The translations under genes were made by a program, and so were the position numbers. A stretch of DNA of 64,000 nt. It comes from Pseudarthrobacter sulfonivorans (GTDB taxonomy: Bacteria; Actinomycetota; Actinomycetes; Actinomycetales; Micrococcaceae). This document shows positions 1-8,515 of this stretch, piece by piece (positions within the stretch are counted from its first letter, which is position 1; each line of letters starts with the position of its first letter). Below the pieces are notes generated by a model. The model had not been told where the DNA came from, searched no databases, and saw nothing but the letters and a program-made list of their open reading frames with translations. The stretch spans positions 1-64,000 of the forward strand of contig NZ_JACXBW010000004.1 in assembly GCF_014712225.1 (NCBI RefSeq), given 5' to 3'.

Positions 1-2
1 CC

Positions 3-26
3 CCCCCCCCCCCGCGGGGGGGGGGG
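3..26. repeat. Homopolymer GC palindrome at the window edge
   Basis: The window opens with 13 C, then GC, then 11 G. Positions 3-26 form a perfect 24-bp palindrome made only of G and C, centred on CGCG, and are followed by CCC. Such a hairpin is hard to amplify and sequence, so it may be a genuine contig break or an assembly artefact. No gene is visible between it and the coding start at 119. Confidence 0.6.
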
Positions 27-118
27 CCCGCTTCTCTGCATGCAGCCCTGCTTCCAAGGGCAGGCAGCGGCCGGAGCCGGGGCCGGCCGTTACAGGGCGT
101 TGGTATAGGGTGGAATTC

Positions 119-1204
119 ATGAGTCTTGCCGTTGTGCCCTGTACTGACCGCGCCGTCTGGGACGGATATGTTGAGCGCTTCCGGGGCCATCCTCAGCAGC
201 TATGGGGCTGGGGTGAGACCAAGGCCATGCACGGCTGGTCCGTGGACCGCGTCGTGGTCACCGACGACGAAAATATTCTCGGCTGCGCGCAGTTGCTGAT
301 CCGGAAGCTGCCGTTGCCGTTCCGGGCACTGGTCTACGTACCCCGCGGACCCATGTGCTCCGCCGAAAACGCCACCGCCGTCCTGGGGCAGTTGGCCAAG
401 CATGCTTCCTCCCGCCACCGGGGCGTGGCGCTGAGCATTGAGCCCGACTGGGACGCCGAGTCCCCCTACGAAGGCGCAGTCGCTGCCGCCGGCTTCAAGC
501 CCTCCGGGAACACCGTGCTCATCCCGCGCACGCTCATCCTTGACCTGGCCAAGACGGATGATGAGCTCATGGCCGACATGTCCAAGTCGACGCGCGCCAA
601 CATCCGCAAAGCGATGCGAAGCGACGTGGATTTCCGGAAAGTGCAGACCGCTGCGGAGCTTGAGCGGGTGTTGGGCATCTACCACGAAACGGCCAGCCGT
701 GCCGGGTTCGGGATCCACGAGGACCAGTACTACCGGGACATCTTCGCCAACCTGGGGGAGGGCTCGCCCATCATCGGAGCCTTCGACGGCGACCAACTGC
801 TGGCGTTCGTCTGGCTGTCCCGGAGCGGTGCAACAGCGTTTGAACTCTACGGCGGAGTCTCGGCGGAGGGCCAGAAACAGCGGGTGAACTACGGCGTCAA
901 GTGGGCCGCCCTGCGCGCCATGCGCGAGGACGGCTGCGGGCGCTACGACTTTAACGGCCTGCTCAACGACGGCATCTCCGATTTCAAGAAGCAGTTCGCC
1001 AAGCACGAGAACATGCTCATGGGAACGTGGGAGAAGCCGCTCTCACCGCTCTACCCCGTGTACGCGCGGGCCATGCCGGCCGCCCGCAAGGGACTGCAGG
1101 CAGCCCGGAAGGGCTTGCAGGCGGCCCGCAAAGCGCTGCCAGCCGCCCGCAGCAAAGGGCTGCCCGCCGCGCGCCGGCTCCTGAAACGGGTTACGCGGCG
1201 CTAA
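119..1204 (+). CDS. FemAB/FemX-family peptidoglycan bridge aminoacyltransferase
   Basis: A 361-residue protein of the FemAB family, which transfers aminoacyl groups from tRNA to lipid II to build the interpeptide bridge in the cytoplasm. Visible family features are the early W-G-W-GETKA segment, the S-K-S-T-R-AN-IRKA basic stretch near the middle, and the C-terminal half ending YDFNGLLNDGISDFKKQF, typical of two linked GNAT folds. The ATG at 119 has AGGGTGG just upstream, so it is preferred to the GTG at 110. The C terminus is odd: about 40 residues of repeated A-A-R-K-G-L-Q units, giving a very basic Ala-rich tail that could bind nucleic acid or membrane. Its 3' end overlaps the convergent manA by 14 bp. 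Which amino acid it adds cannot be read from sequence. Confidence 0.82.
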   Translation: MSLAVVPCTDRAVWDGYVERFRGHPQQLWGWGETKAMHGWSVDRVVVTDDENILGCAQLLIRKLPLPFRALVYVPRGPMCSAENATAVLGQLAKHASSRHRGVALSIEPDWDAESPYEGAVAAAGFKPSGNTVLIPRTLILDLAKTDDELMADMSKSTRANIRKAMRSDVDFRKVQTAAELERVLGIYHETASRAGFGIHEDQYYRDIFANLGEGSPIIGAFDGDQLLAFVWLSRSGATAFELYGGVSAEGQKQRVNYGVKWAALRAMREDGCGRYDFNGLLNDGISDFKKQFAKHENMLMGTWEKPLSPLYPVYARAMPAARKGLQAARKGLQAARKALPAARSKGLPAARRLLKRVTRR

Positions 1205-2459
1205 GAGCGCCCGTGGTGACGGCGAACGCAACCGCCGTCTCCGTAGCCCCGCCCACAGCATGGACGTTCACCGGAGCCTCGGCGGCGGCCAGGAACGCGC
1301 TGCCGCCGCGGGCCAGCTCCAGGTCGCCCTTGGGCGAGTCGAGGTACACCGCGCCTTCCACCACAATCATGACGACGGCGCCCGACTGGGCGAGCGGGAC
1401 CGGTGCCGCGCCAGGAGCCAGCTCGATCCGCTGAAGCTGGAACTCCCGGAACGGGGGCCGGTACAGCTGCTGTCCCAGTCCGGAAATTTCCGGGTTCAAC
1501 ATCGGGACCGCCACGGAAGTGAAGTCGACGGTGCGCAGGAGTTCGGGCACGTCAACGAATTTGGGTGTCAGTCCGCCCCGGAGCACGTTGTCGGAGGAGG
1601 CCATGACCTCCACTCCCAGGCCGGAGAGGTAGGCATGGATCTTGCCCTCGGGCAGGTAGACAGCCTCACCGGGGGCCAGCGAGATGCGGTTGAGCAGCAG
1701 CGAGATCAGGACTCCAGGATCACCCGGATACTGCTCATTGAGGCTGACGACCGTGGACAGTTCCGTCTGGTACGGTGCCAGCGAAGCGCCGGACGCCAGG
1801 GCAGCCGCCACCGTCGCCGTGGCCCGCGGGACATCTTCGCCGCCCTGAATCAGACGTTCGAAGGCAGCCCGCAGGCCGGCACCCTCGTCCGGATTCTCCA
1901 GGAACTGGATCAGTTCGGTCAGCAGGGGCGGCACCTCGGTTTCGATCAGGTCGAAACAAGCGCCAATATGGGCCAGGATCTTCCGGGTGGCGGCAGGATC
2001 CCGGAATCCGCAGAGCGATTCAAAGGGCGTCAGCGCAAAGATCATCTCCGGCTTGTGGTTGTCATCACGGTAATTCCGGTTGGCTGCGTCCGGGGCGATG
2101 CCTTCAGCATTTTCCCGCGCAAAACCTGCCCCGGCCTGCTCGATGCTGGGGTGAACCTGAAGTGACAAGGGCTGGGCAGCCGCAAGAATCTTTGCCAGGA
2201 AAGGCAGCCGCGGCCCAAATTCCGCCACTGATTCGCTGCCGAGGAAGTGCTCCGGATCTGAGGCAATCAACGCATCCAGGGGTGTTTCCGAGCCGTCAGT
2301 CCGGCGGGCCATTGACGGGGCGCCGGGGTGTGCGCCGATCCACAGTTCGGCTTCCGGACCACCGGACGCAGGGCGCCCCAAAAGCTCTGCGATGGCTGTT
2401 TTGGATCCCCAGGCATAGTCGCGGAGGGCGTTTTCAAGTTTGTACACAGCCAGGTCCAT
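1191..2459 (-). CDS. manA: Mannose-6-phosphate isomerase, class I
   Basis: A 422-residue cytoplasmic zinc enzyme interconverting fructose-6-phosphate and mannose-6-phosphate, feeding GDP-mannose and the glycosylation steps encoded nearby. Family marks include the N-terminal YAWGS and the GRPASGGPEAELWIGAHPG segment, the metal-site QVHPS motif, EMIFAL, the EAVYLPEGKIHAY motif, and LRGGLTPKFVDV. Length is normal. It lies 56 bp after the LCP gene on the same strand, so it is probably the last gene of a purK-purE-LCP-manA transcription unit. It ends inside the tail of the convergent FemAB gene. Confidence 0.93.
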   Translation of the reverse strand: MDLAVYKLENALRDYAWGSKTAIAELLGRPASGGPEAELWIGAHPGAPSMARRTDGSETPLDALIASDPEHFLGSESVAEFGPRLPFLAKILAAAQPLSLQVHPSIEQAGAGFARENAEGIAPDAANRNYRDDNHKPEMIFALTPFESLCGFRDPAATRKILAHIGACFDLIETEVPPLLTELIQFLENPDEGAGLRAAFERLIQGGEDVPRATATVAAALASGASLAPYQTELSTVVSLNEQYPGDPGVLISLLLNRISLAPGEAVYLPEGKIHAYLSGLGVEVMASSDNVLRGGLTPKFVDVPELLRTVDFTSVAVPMLNPEISGLGQQLYRPPFREFQLQRIELAPGAAPVPLAQSGAVVMIVVEGAVYLDSPKGDLELARGGSAFLAAAEAPVNVHAVGGATETAVAFAVTTGALSAA

Positions 2460-2515
2460 TTCCTTAGTTTGCAGGTCTTCAGTGGGTGTCCATGCGGGTC
2501 AGCGTGGTCAGCAGG

Positions 2516-4162
2516 CTACAGGGGCGCGCACTGACCGTTGGTGGCGACGAGTTGGCGGATGGCTTCCTCGTTGCCCTCGCGCTTGAGCTGGTTCAGCAGC
2601 TCCTCGGTGATCGGTTCGCCGTCGGGCGTTGTGGTCACCGGGGTGAAGTCCGACGACGGCGGGGGCGTTTGCTGCGCGGGCCAACCTCCTGCCAGGCCGG
2701 AAGCGGCCTGCAACGGTCCGGCTGCCTGCAGATGTCCGCCGGCCGTGGGAGGCTGCACCACGCCGTCGACGAACGACGCAGCCTTGGGGCCCGAAGCAGA
2801 TGCCAGGAGCTGGTCCACCTTGTCGTGGATGACGTCGAAGTCAGGCACCGTGGAGAAGGAAGCGTCGAAGTCGGGCGGACCGATGGTGAGCCGCTTGGCT
2901 TCCTGGCCCTTGGCCTTCATGGCAAGATCCACAAAGCTGCCGAGCTGGGACGAGGAGATGTTGGACTCCACCACCTTGGTGCCTGCGCTGGCGATGTCCT
3001 CGAATTTGGACAGCAGCGTGGCCGGGTCCAGCTGCTTCAGCATGGCCTGCTGGACGCACTGCTGACGCTGGATGCGGGAGTAGTCGTCAACGTATTCGCG
3101 GGACCGTCCGTACCAAAGTGCATGCTCGCCATCGAGCGTTTGTTCACCGGCGGGAATCCAGCCCAATGGCATGCCGTGGGTGCGCGTAACCTCATCGAAG
3201 TAACCGCTCATCGGAACCCAGCCGCCGGCCTTGATTTTGATGCCGCCCATGGCGTCGATGAGTTTGGCGAAGCCCGCCATATCCACCAGGACATAGGCCT
3301 GGACAGTAATGCCCAGCGTCCCTGAGACTGCTTCGAGAGTCGCCTGCGCACCGGGATCGGCTACCCCAGGGTAGAGGTCGGCGTGCTCATTCGTTACTTC
3401 GGTGTTGATGGCGTTGATCAGGCACTCGTCACCACAGTTGTACCCGTCCGGGTAGATCCTGCGCATGGGGGAGTCTTCGCTGAACTGGGCGTTCTGGAGG
3501 TTTCGCGGCACGGAGATGATGGCGGTCTGGCCGGTCTTGGCATCCACGCTGAGGACGGAAAGGCTGTCCGGGCGCCGGCCCGTACGGTCGTCGCCGGCGT
3601 CACCGCCCATCATCAGGAAGTTGTAGCGGCCCTCCACCGGATCGATCGCCGGCCCGGCCGAGAAGATATTGCCAATGGCATTGCGCCCCACGTTGAGCAG
3701 GTAAGCGGCGTAACCCAAAGTGCCGCTGCTCAGGACCACGGCAATGACAAGCGCGATCACGACGGCGGGACGCGCCCCCGGCGCCAAGAGGACCGGCCTG
3801 ATGAGCCGCAGGGTGTTGATAAAGAGGTACGCCCACCAGAGGGCGAGCGCCACCAGGAGCACGATGATCACCAGCGAAGCGAACGGGTTGGTGATGACAT
3901 TGATCAGGAGGGTGCGGTTGAGGATAAACAACAGCACCGTTGCCACCAGCACCACCCAGACGCCCAGGGTCACCCGCAGTGCGGTTCGGCCGAGTTTACG
4001 GTCACCGGCCACAACCTGCGCGCTTCCGGGCACCAGAAGGGTCATCAGCAGCAGGACAAAGGCCCGCTTGGTCCGGACAGGGGACGAGGCGCCGGACGGA
4101 AACCGTACGGGGTCGGTCATGACCGTGCCGGGGGCGGGGTGCTGCGGTTCGCTTCTGGACAT
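2516..4162 (-). CDS. LytR-CpsA-Psr (LCP) family cell-wall polymer ligase
   Basis: About 548 residues. Four hydrophobic segments lie within the first 165 residues, then an extracellular LCP domain. The domain shows NFLMMGGDAG, RPDSLSVLSVD and ISVPRNLQ, the Asp/Arg-rich pyrophosphate-binding signature of this family, and later DDYSRIQRQQ. LCP proteins move undecaprenyl-pyrophosphate-linked glycopolymers onto peptidoglycan outside the membrane. The ATG at 4162 is chosen because an earlier in-frame start at 4261 would run 30 codons into purE; 4162 lies 11 bp past the purE stop. The extra N-terminal membrane segments, beyond the single helix of most LCP proteins, are seen in some actinobacterial members. 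The Pro/Ala-rich C-terminal tail is probably a disordered spacer. Confidence 0.88.
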   Translation of the reverse strand: MSRSEPQHPAPGTVMTDPVRFPSGASSPVRTKRAFVLLLMTLLVPGSAQVVAGDRKLGRTALRVTLGVWVVLVATVLLFILNRTLLINVITNPFASLVIIVLLVALALWWAYLFINTLRLIRPVLLAPGARPAVVIALVIAVVLSSGTLGYAAYLLNVGRNAIGNIFSAGPAIDPVEGRYNFLMMGGDAGDDRTGRRPDSLSVLSVDAKTGQTAIISVPRNLQNAQFSEDSPMRRIYPDGYNCGDECLINAINTEVTNEHADLYPGVADPGAQATLEAVSGTLGITVQAYVLVDMAGFAKLIDAMGGIKIKAGGWVPMSGYFDEVTRTHGMPLGWIPAGEQTLDGEHALWYGRSREYVDDYSRIQRQQCVQQAMLKQLDPATLLSKFEDIASAGTKVVESNISSSQLGSFVDLAMKAKGQEAKRLTIGPPDFDASFSTVPDFDVIHDKVDQLLASASGPKAASFVDGVVQPPTAGGHLQAAGPLQAASGLAGGWPAQQTPPPSSDFTPVTTTPDGEPITEELLNQLKREGNEEAIRQLVATNGQCAPL

Positions 4163-4172
4163 GTTCCCGTAC

Positions 4173-4775
4173 CTAGCGGCTGCCCCGGAGGACGCCATTG
4201 CCGTCAGCGAAGACTTCGCTGACTTTCTGCCGGAGGTTGGCTCCCTTGCGGGCGGCCACATCGTTGAGCTCCTGGGCGAAGTCCACGAGATCGGCGCGGA
4301 GCGAGGCTGCCAGTGCGTCCGTGCCCGAGGCGAGGATGCGGACCGCCAGCAGGCCGGCGTTGCGGGCGCCGGCTATGGACACGGTGGCGACCGGCACGCC
4401 GGCCGGCATCTGCACGATGGACAGGAGGGAATCCATGCCGTCCAGGGTCTTCAACGGGACCGGGACACCAATGACAGGCAGGGGAGTCACGCTGGCGAGC
4501 ATGCCCGGAAGGTGGGCCGCCCCGCCGGCGCCCGCGATGATGACGCGCAGGCCGCGTTCATGGGCGGTCTGCCCGTACCGGATCATTTCCGTGGGCATCC
4601 GGTGGGCGGAGACCACGTCGGCTTCAAAAGGTATGCCGAACTCGGCCAGCGCATCAGCCGCGGCCTCCATTACCGGCCAGTCCGAATCTGAACCCATAAC
4701 AAGCCCGACAAGAGGGCCGGTGCCCGTGTCGGCAGTCCCGGTGTCGCCGGTGCCGGGGGTAGTTTCGGTGCTCAT
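4173..4775 (-). CDS. purE: N5-carboxyaminoimidazole ribonucleotide mutase
   Basis: A 200-residue class I PurE, which rearranges N5-CAIR to CAIR in purine synthesis. The GSDSDWPVM nucleotide loop, the VSAHRMP motif with its catalytic His, and the [11 protein letters not shown] glycine-rich loop are all present. The first 20 residues are Thr/Gly-rich (repeated D-T-G-T units) and probably disordered. Its start overlaps the purK stop by 4 bp (ATGA), indicating translational coupling to the enzyme that makes its substrate. Confidence 0.95.
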   Translation of the reverse strand: MSTETTPGTGDTGTADTGTGPLVGLVMGSDSDWPVMEAAADALAEFGIPFEADVVSAHRMPTEMIRYGQTAHERGLRVIIAGAGGAAHLPGMLASVTPLPVIGVPVPLKTLDGMDSLLSIVQMPAGVPVATVSIAGARNAGLLAVRILASGTDALAASLRADLVDFAQELNDVAARKGANLRQKVSEVFADGNGVLRGSR

Positions 4776-5968
4776 GCGTTCTCCTCGGAAATCCGTGTTG
4801 AATCGTCGGCCGGGATCCGGCCGTCCCGGATGATGGCTGCCACCCGCGTGGCGCGTCGCCGGACCGAGTCCACATCATCGGTGGAGTCCCCGACGAGGTT
4901 GACGTGGCCGATCTTGCGGCCAGGACGCACCGACTTGCCGTAGCAGTGGACCTTGGCCGCCGGCTCACTGGCGAGGGCAGCCGGGTACGCCGAGAACAGG
5001 TCCTGGTTGTCGCCGCCCAGGAAATTCTTCATCACCACCACCGGACCCAGCACATCGGTGGCCCCCAACGGAAGGTTGAGGACTGCCCGCAGATGCTGCT
5101 CAAACTGGCTGGTGACTGAACCGTCCTGGGTCCAGTGACCGGTGTTGTGAGGCCGCATGGCCAGTTCGTTGATGAGGAAGCCCGCGCCGGTGCCGGGTGT
5201 TTCGAAGAGTTCCGCGGCCATCACACCGGTGACGCCGAGTTCGTGGGCGATCCGCAGGGCGGCGTCTTCGGCTGCTGCCGCAACCTCCAGCGGGATGCCC
5301 AGGGCAGGCGCAATGACCTCATCGCAGACGCCGTCCACCTGGATGGTGTGCACCACCGGCCACGCCCTCGCTTCACCGTCAGGGGTCCGCGCAACGAGGG
5401 CGGACAGCTCGCGGCTGAACTCAACCTTTGCTTCGGCCAGGAGCGGGCTCATGGCCTCGAACCACGGAGCAGCCTCGGCGGCGTCCTCGGCGGAGTCGAC
5501 TATCCGCACGCCCTTGCCGTCGTACCCTCCGCGGGGCATCTTGAGGACCACCGGCCAGCCGATCCCGTCGCCGAACCTCACCAGTGCGGCGACGTCAGCG
5601 ACCTCAGCCCACGCCGGGTTTGGGAGGCCCAGCCTGTCGATGGCAGCCCGCATCACCAGTTTGTCCTGCGCATTGACCAGGGCATCGGGGCCGGGCTGGA
5701 CGTTGACGCCGGCGGCCAGGAGTACGCGAAGGTGGTCGTTGGGGACGTGCTCGTGATCGAACGTCAGGACGTCCAGCCCGTCGGCAAAGTCCAGGAGCGT
5801 TTGGAGGTCTTTGTAGTCACCCACCGGTGACGTGGAGACAGCTGAGACGGCTGAAACGTCCTCAGCTTCGGCCAGGACACGCAGTTCAAAACCAAGGGCG
5901 GTGGCGGCTGGGGCCATCATGCGCGCGAGTTGGCCGCCGCCAACCACGCCGATTACTGGAAAAGTCAC
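4772..5968 (-). CDS. purK: N5-carboxyaminoimidazole ribonucleotide synthase
   Basis: A 398-residue ATP-grasp enzyme carboxylating AIR with bicarbonate and ATP. It begins [17 protein letters not shown], the PurK Rossmann-like start, and has FDHEHV, the ATP-grasp segment [14 protein letters not shown], and the late [12 protein letters not shown] motif. An in-frame open frame continues upstream to 6244, but family alignment supports the GTG at 5968. It is coupled to purE by a 4-bp overlap and is divergent from the GtrA gene; the 172 bp between them hold no other gene. Confidence 0.94.
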   Translation of the reverse strand: MTFPVIGVVGGGQLARMMAPAATALGFELRVLAEAEDVSAVSAVSTSPVGDYKDLQTLLDFADGLDVLTFDHEHVPNDHLRVLLAAGVNVQPGPDALVNAQDKLVMRAAIDRLGLPNPAWAEVADVAALVRFGDGIGWPVVLKMPRGGYDGKGVRIVDSAEDAAEAAPWFEAMSPLLAEAKVEFSRELSALVARTPDGEARAWPVVHTIQVDGVCDEVIAPALGIPLEVAAAAEDAALRIAHELGVTGVMAAELFETPGTGAGFLINELAMRPHNTGHWTQDGSVTSQFEQHLRAVLNLPLGATDVLGPVVVMKNFLGGDNQDLFSAYPAALASEPAAKVHCYGKSVRPGRKIGHVNLVGDSTDDVDSVRRRATRVAAIIRDGRIPADDSTRISEENA

Positions 5969-6140
5969 ATATGCCAGCCTACAGAAAAGGTCGCCGGATC
6001 CCGGCTTCCGGGCGCCACGACGCCCGCAAACCTGGTAATCCGGGCACCGCTCAACCCGGCCGGCAGGCTGGTTCCCAGCTTTGGGGGCTAAAATAAACCT
6101 CTGGCCGTGTGGCCCACAGATCGGACGGCCATGGAGGGTC

Positions 6141-6743
6141 ATGATTAACTCACTCGCAGATCGTATCCGGGGACTAGCCTCGCTGTTTTGGCGCGAGGTA
6201 GCCAAATTCGGAGCAGTTGGCGGTGTGGCGTTCGTCATTGACAACGGCCTGACGTATTACCTGATGCACGGACCCATGACGGACAGCGAAGCCAAGGCGC
6301 GCTTCGTCGGCGCCAGCATCGCCACAGTCTTTTCCTGGATCGCCAACCGGCTGTGGACGTTTCGGCATCGGCGGCAGGCAAACGTGCTCCGCGAGTTCCT
6401 GATGTTCATCCTCATTAACGGCATTGGGATCGGAATCTCGACGGGGTTCACTGCCCTGGCCAAATATTCATTCAACGTGACCGACAAGAACATGCTGTTC
6501 GCCGCCGGTGTTGTGGGAATCCTGGTAGCTACGGTGGTCCGCTTCTTTGCCTACCGGTTCCTTGTGTTCAACCAGGAATTGGACCAGGAGCCGGAGTTCT
6601 CCCACGACCACGAAATCATCGAAGTGCACCACCACGACAAGCCGGCTCCGGCAGCCGTCCTGGGCGCAAAAGCACCTGCGGCCAGCGCCCACGGCTCGGA
6701 AGTCCCTGACCAGGACGCGTCCGGAAGTGCCCGCCAGCCCTAG
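6141..6743 (+). CDS. GtrA-family membrane protein
   Basis: A 200-residue protein with four predicted membrane helices: around residues 20-40 (FGAVGGVAFVIDNGLTYYL), 55-70, 88-108 and 122-142. GtrA proteins are thought to flip or help present polyprenyl-linked sugars for envelope glycosylation. The N-terminal KFGAVGG and FxIDNGLTY segments are typical. The ATG at 6141 follows GGAGGG closely; an upstream TTG at 6081 is less likely. The last 60 residues are a charged, His-rich cytoplasmic tail (DHEIIEVHHHD) followed by Ala/Ser-rich sequence. The substrate is unknown. Confidence 0.85.
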   Translation: MINSLADRIRGLASLFWREVAKFGAVGGVAFVIDNGLTYYLMHGPMTDSEAKARFVGASIATVFSWIANRLWTFRHRRQANVLREFLMFILINGIGIGISTGFTALAKYSFNVTDKNMLFAAGVVGILVATVVRFFAYRFLVFNQELDQEPEFSHDHEIIEVHHHDKPAPAAVLGAKAPAASAHGSEVPDQDASGSARQP

Positions 6744-6764
6744 TTGGGTGAGCCCTGGTTCTTC

Positions 6765-6849
6765 GGCAGCTGCAGTCCCGAGGCAGCTGTAGTCCTGAGG
6801 CAGCTGCAGTCCTGAGGCGGCCGCAGTCCTGAGGCGGCCGCAGGTCCTG
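6765..6849. repeat. 17-bp tandem repeat, five copies
   Basis: Five head-to-tail copies of a 17-bp unit close to GGCAGCTGCAGTCCTGA lie between the converging GtrA and TIGR03089 genes. Copies start at 6765, 6782, 6799, 6816 and 6833. The first four share GTCC[CT]GA; the last two change CAGCTG to CGGCCG, and the fifth has an inserted G. No open frame of note runs through it. A 17-bp period cannot keep a reading frame, so expansion here is tolerated only because it is non-coding. Confidence 0.85.
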
Positions 6850-6866
6850 GCACGGCCCCCGGGCCG

Positions 6867-7565
6867 CTACCTTCCTTGGATGCGTTCCGTAGCCAGAAGC
6901 TGGTCTGTCAGCTGCACAGCGGGGTGAGCCAGCACCACCGAGCCCCCGTTGTGCCAGGCGCCGAGGGAGTTCGCCAGGGCTGCCTCCAACCCATCCCCGG
7001 CCGTGACCAGGAGCCTCACCCCTTCCTCGTGCGGGGCTGAGAAACCGGTCAGCAGGTCTGCATGGAGGTGGCGTGTCCCCTCGCCGTCAGCGATGGCGCA
7101 GCCGGACGCGGACGGATCTGAGTGGGCCATGAAAACGTCGCCATGGGAACGCACCTCGGCCGCGTAGTCGATAACTCCGGCAGGCAGGTCTCCCGGCCAC
7201 CGCATGGCAAGCGCAGGCAGCGCGACGGCGATAACGGCGTCGTACTTTCCTGCTTCGGTTCCCGGCTTGTCGGTGACGAGCAGCTCAGCCTCGCCCCCGT
7301 CCAGGACTGTCTCCATGCCGAGTTGCCAGGCGGCCAGGGCCCAAATCAGTGATTTCCAGTGGACGGGGAGGTCAAGGCCCAGCCGCATCCCCGGTTCGGC
7401 GTCCAGTTCGTCCTGCAGCAGGTTGCCGGTCTTGGCGACCCAGTTGTCCAGGACGCGGCCCGAGAGTTCCACCCGTTCCGAGTCCGGCCCGTACCAGGTC
7501 AGCCGGGGTGAGGTGGCGTGGCCGGAACGCAGGTTGGTCATCAGTTCGATCGCCGGGATGCTCAT
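6867..7565 (-). CDS. TIGR03089 family protein (acyl-adenylate synthetase-like N domain)
   Basis: A 232-residue actinobacterial protein that resembles a truncated AMP-dependent synthetase N domain. It has PRLTWYGPDSERVELSGRVL and the WALAAWQLGM segment expected of TIGR03089, but no P-loop (SGTTGRPKG-type) and no C-terminal lid. It is therefore unlikely to be an active ligase alone. The ATG at 7565 (SIPAIELM) is preferred to the longer in-frame start at 7625. It lies convergent to the GtrA gene and divergent from whiB, across a 410-bp gene-free stretch. Confidence 0.75.
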   Translation of the reverse strand: MSIPAIELMTNLRSGHATSPRLTWYGPDSERVELSGRVLDNWVAKTGNLLQDELDAEPGMRLGLDLPVHWKSLIWALAAWQLGMETVLDGGEAELLVTDKPGTEAGKYDAVIAVALPALAMRWPGDLPAGVIDYAAEVRSHGDVFMAHSDPSASGCAIADGEGTRHLHADLLTGFSAPHEEGVRLLVTAGDGLEAALANSLGAWHNGGSVVLAHPAVQLTDQLLATERIQGR

Positions 7566-7858
7566 GGCACCATCTTGCCACGGACGCCCCGGGCACATCC
7601 TTGGCCGCGGACAGCCTTCTGCCACCCCAACCGGCGGTCTGCAACCCGCTCTTTGCTGTGATGTTCCTCACAATGTATTTGTCATCCTATTTGTCTTATT
7701 GCGGCAGCGACGGTATTTTTGGCCGTTATTCGTTGCAATCGGGGGCTTTCGGCCTCCGGCTGGGGCCGCCCGCCGCTCGGCGCGCCGATCCTTGGAAAAT
7801 TCCCGGGCGTGGCGTGACGGCGTTTAGCCGGGAAAGGTGATTATTATCCATCGACGGC

Positions 7859-7888
7859 TTGACTCTCCCCTAGTTACACACGTGTAAT
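7859..7888 (+). promoter_or_regulatory. Putative whiB promoter with overlapping inverted-repeat operator
   Basis: In the 410-bp gene-free stretch 7566-7975, TTGACT (7859-7864) and TGTAAT (7883-7888) are spaced 18 bp and read as -35 and -10 boxes toward whiB, leaving a leader of about 85 nt. A perfect inverted repeat TTACAC-AC-GTGTAA (7874-7887) covers the spacer and -10 box, as expected for a repressor site or a WhiB-type autoregulatory site. The segment 7840-7920 is clearly AT-richer than its surroundings. Nothing else is seen in the stretch. Confidence 0.55.
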
Positions 7889-7975
7889 TAGATATCGAAA
7901 GCGACTGCATAAATACCCGCACTCAACCGAGCCATGGGAACCATGCAGTGGCTGCAAACTTTCAGGAGGGTCGCC

Positions 7976-8515
7976 GTGGGGCAAGCAGAGCGTATCCATG
8001 AAGATGCCGTCGCCGGCCAGGCAACGGCTAAATACCGCGCACGGGGCGTACCGAGCGACTGGTACGTGGACCCTGCTGATCCTGACGCGGCGGACCGCTA
8101 CAACCGAAACGCCCAGGACCCGCTCCAGGACCAGGCAACAGCGTTCCTGGCGGCCCATGAAGCACTCCTTGACGGCGGGCACGACCAGGACGAGGACGAC
8201 CTGGATCCGCCCATGGAACTGCGCACTCCCGGCCCCGGGGTTACCCAGCCGGTGTGGATCGGATTGCCGTTCCAGCAGGACTTCGATGACGAAGGTGAAC
8301 TGGGCTGGCAGACTGATGCCCTGTGCGCCCAGACCGACCCGGAAGCATTCTTCCCGGAAAAGGGCGGATCCACCCGGGACGCCAAGAAGGTGTGCGGTGC
8401 ATGCAATGTGCGCTCACAGTGCCTGGAATACGCGCTGGCGAATGACGAACGGTTTGGCATTTGGGGTGGCCTTTCCGAGCGTGAACGCCGGCGGCTAAGG
8501 AAGCGAGCAGTCTAA
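7976..8515 (+). CDS. whiB2: WhiB-family iron-sulfur transcriptional regulator (WhiB2/WhmD-like)
   Basis: A 179-residue protein if translation starts at the GTG at 7976, which has AGGAGG 6 bases upstream (7964-7969); the in-frame ATG at 7934 has no such site. The C-terminal 75 residues are a WhiB domain with cysteines near 117, 140, 143 and 149 (C-x22-C-x2-C-x5-C) to hold a 4Fe-4S cluster, then GIWGG and the basic tail RERRRLRKRAV. WhiB proteins act with the sigma-A domain of RNA polymerase. The WhiB2/WhmD assignment rests on the position next to the GT, metallopeptidase-family and DUF3499 genes, as in mycobacteria, where it controls division. The acidic 100-residue N-terminal extension is long for the family and carries no motif I recognise. 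Confidence 0.87.
   Translation: MGQAERIHEDAVAGQATAKYRARGVPSDWYVDPADPDAADRYNRNAQDPLQDQATAFLAAHEALLDGGHDQDEDDLDPPMELRTPGPGVTQPVWIGLPFQQDFDDEGELGWQTDALCAQTDPEAFFPEKGGSTRDAKKVCGACNVRSQCLEYALANDERFGIWGGLSERERRRLRKRAV

Noticed and set aside
200-1006. Long minus-strand open frame inside the FemAB gene
   Set aside because: Typical high-GC shadow frame; the plus strand has clear FemAB motifs.
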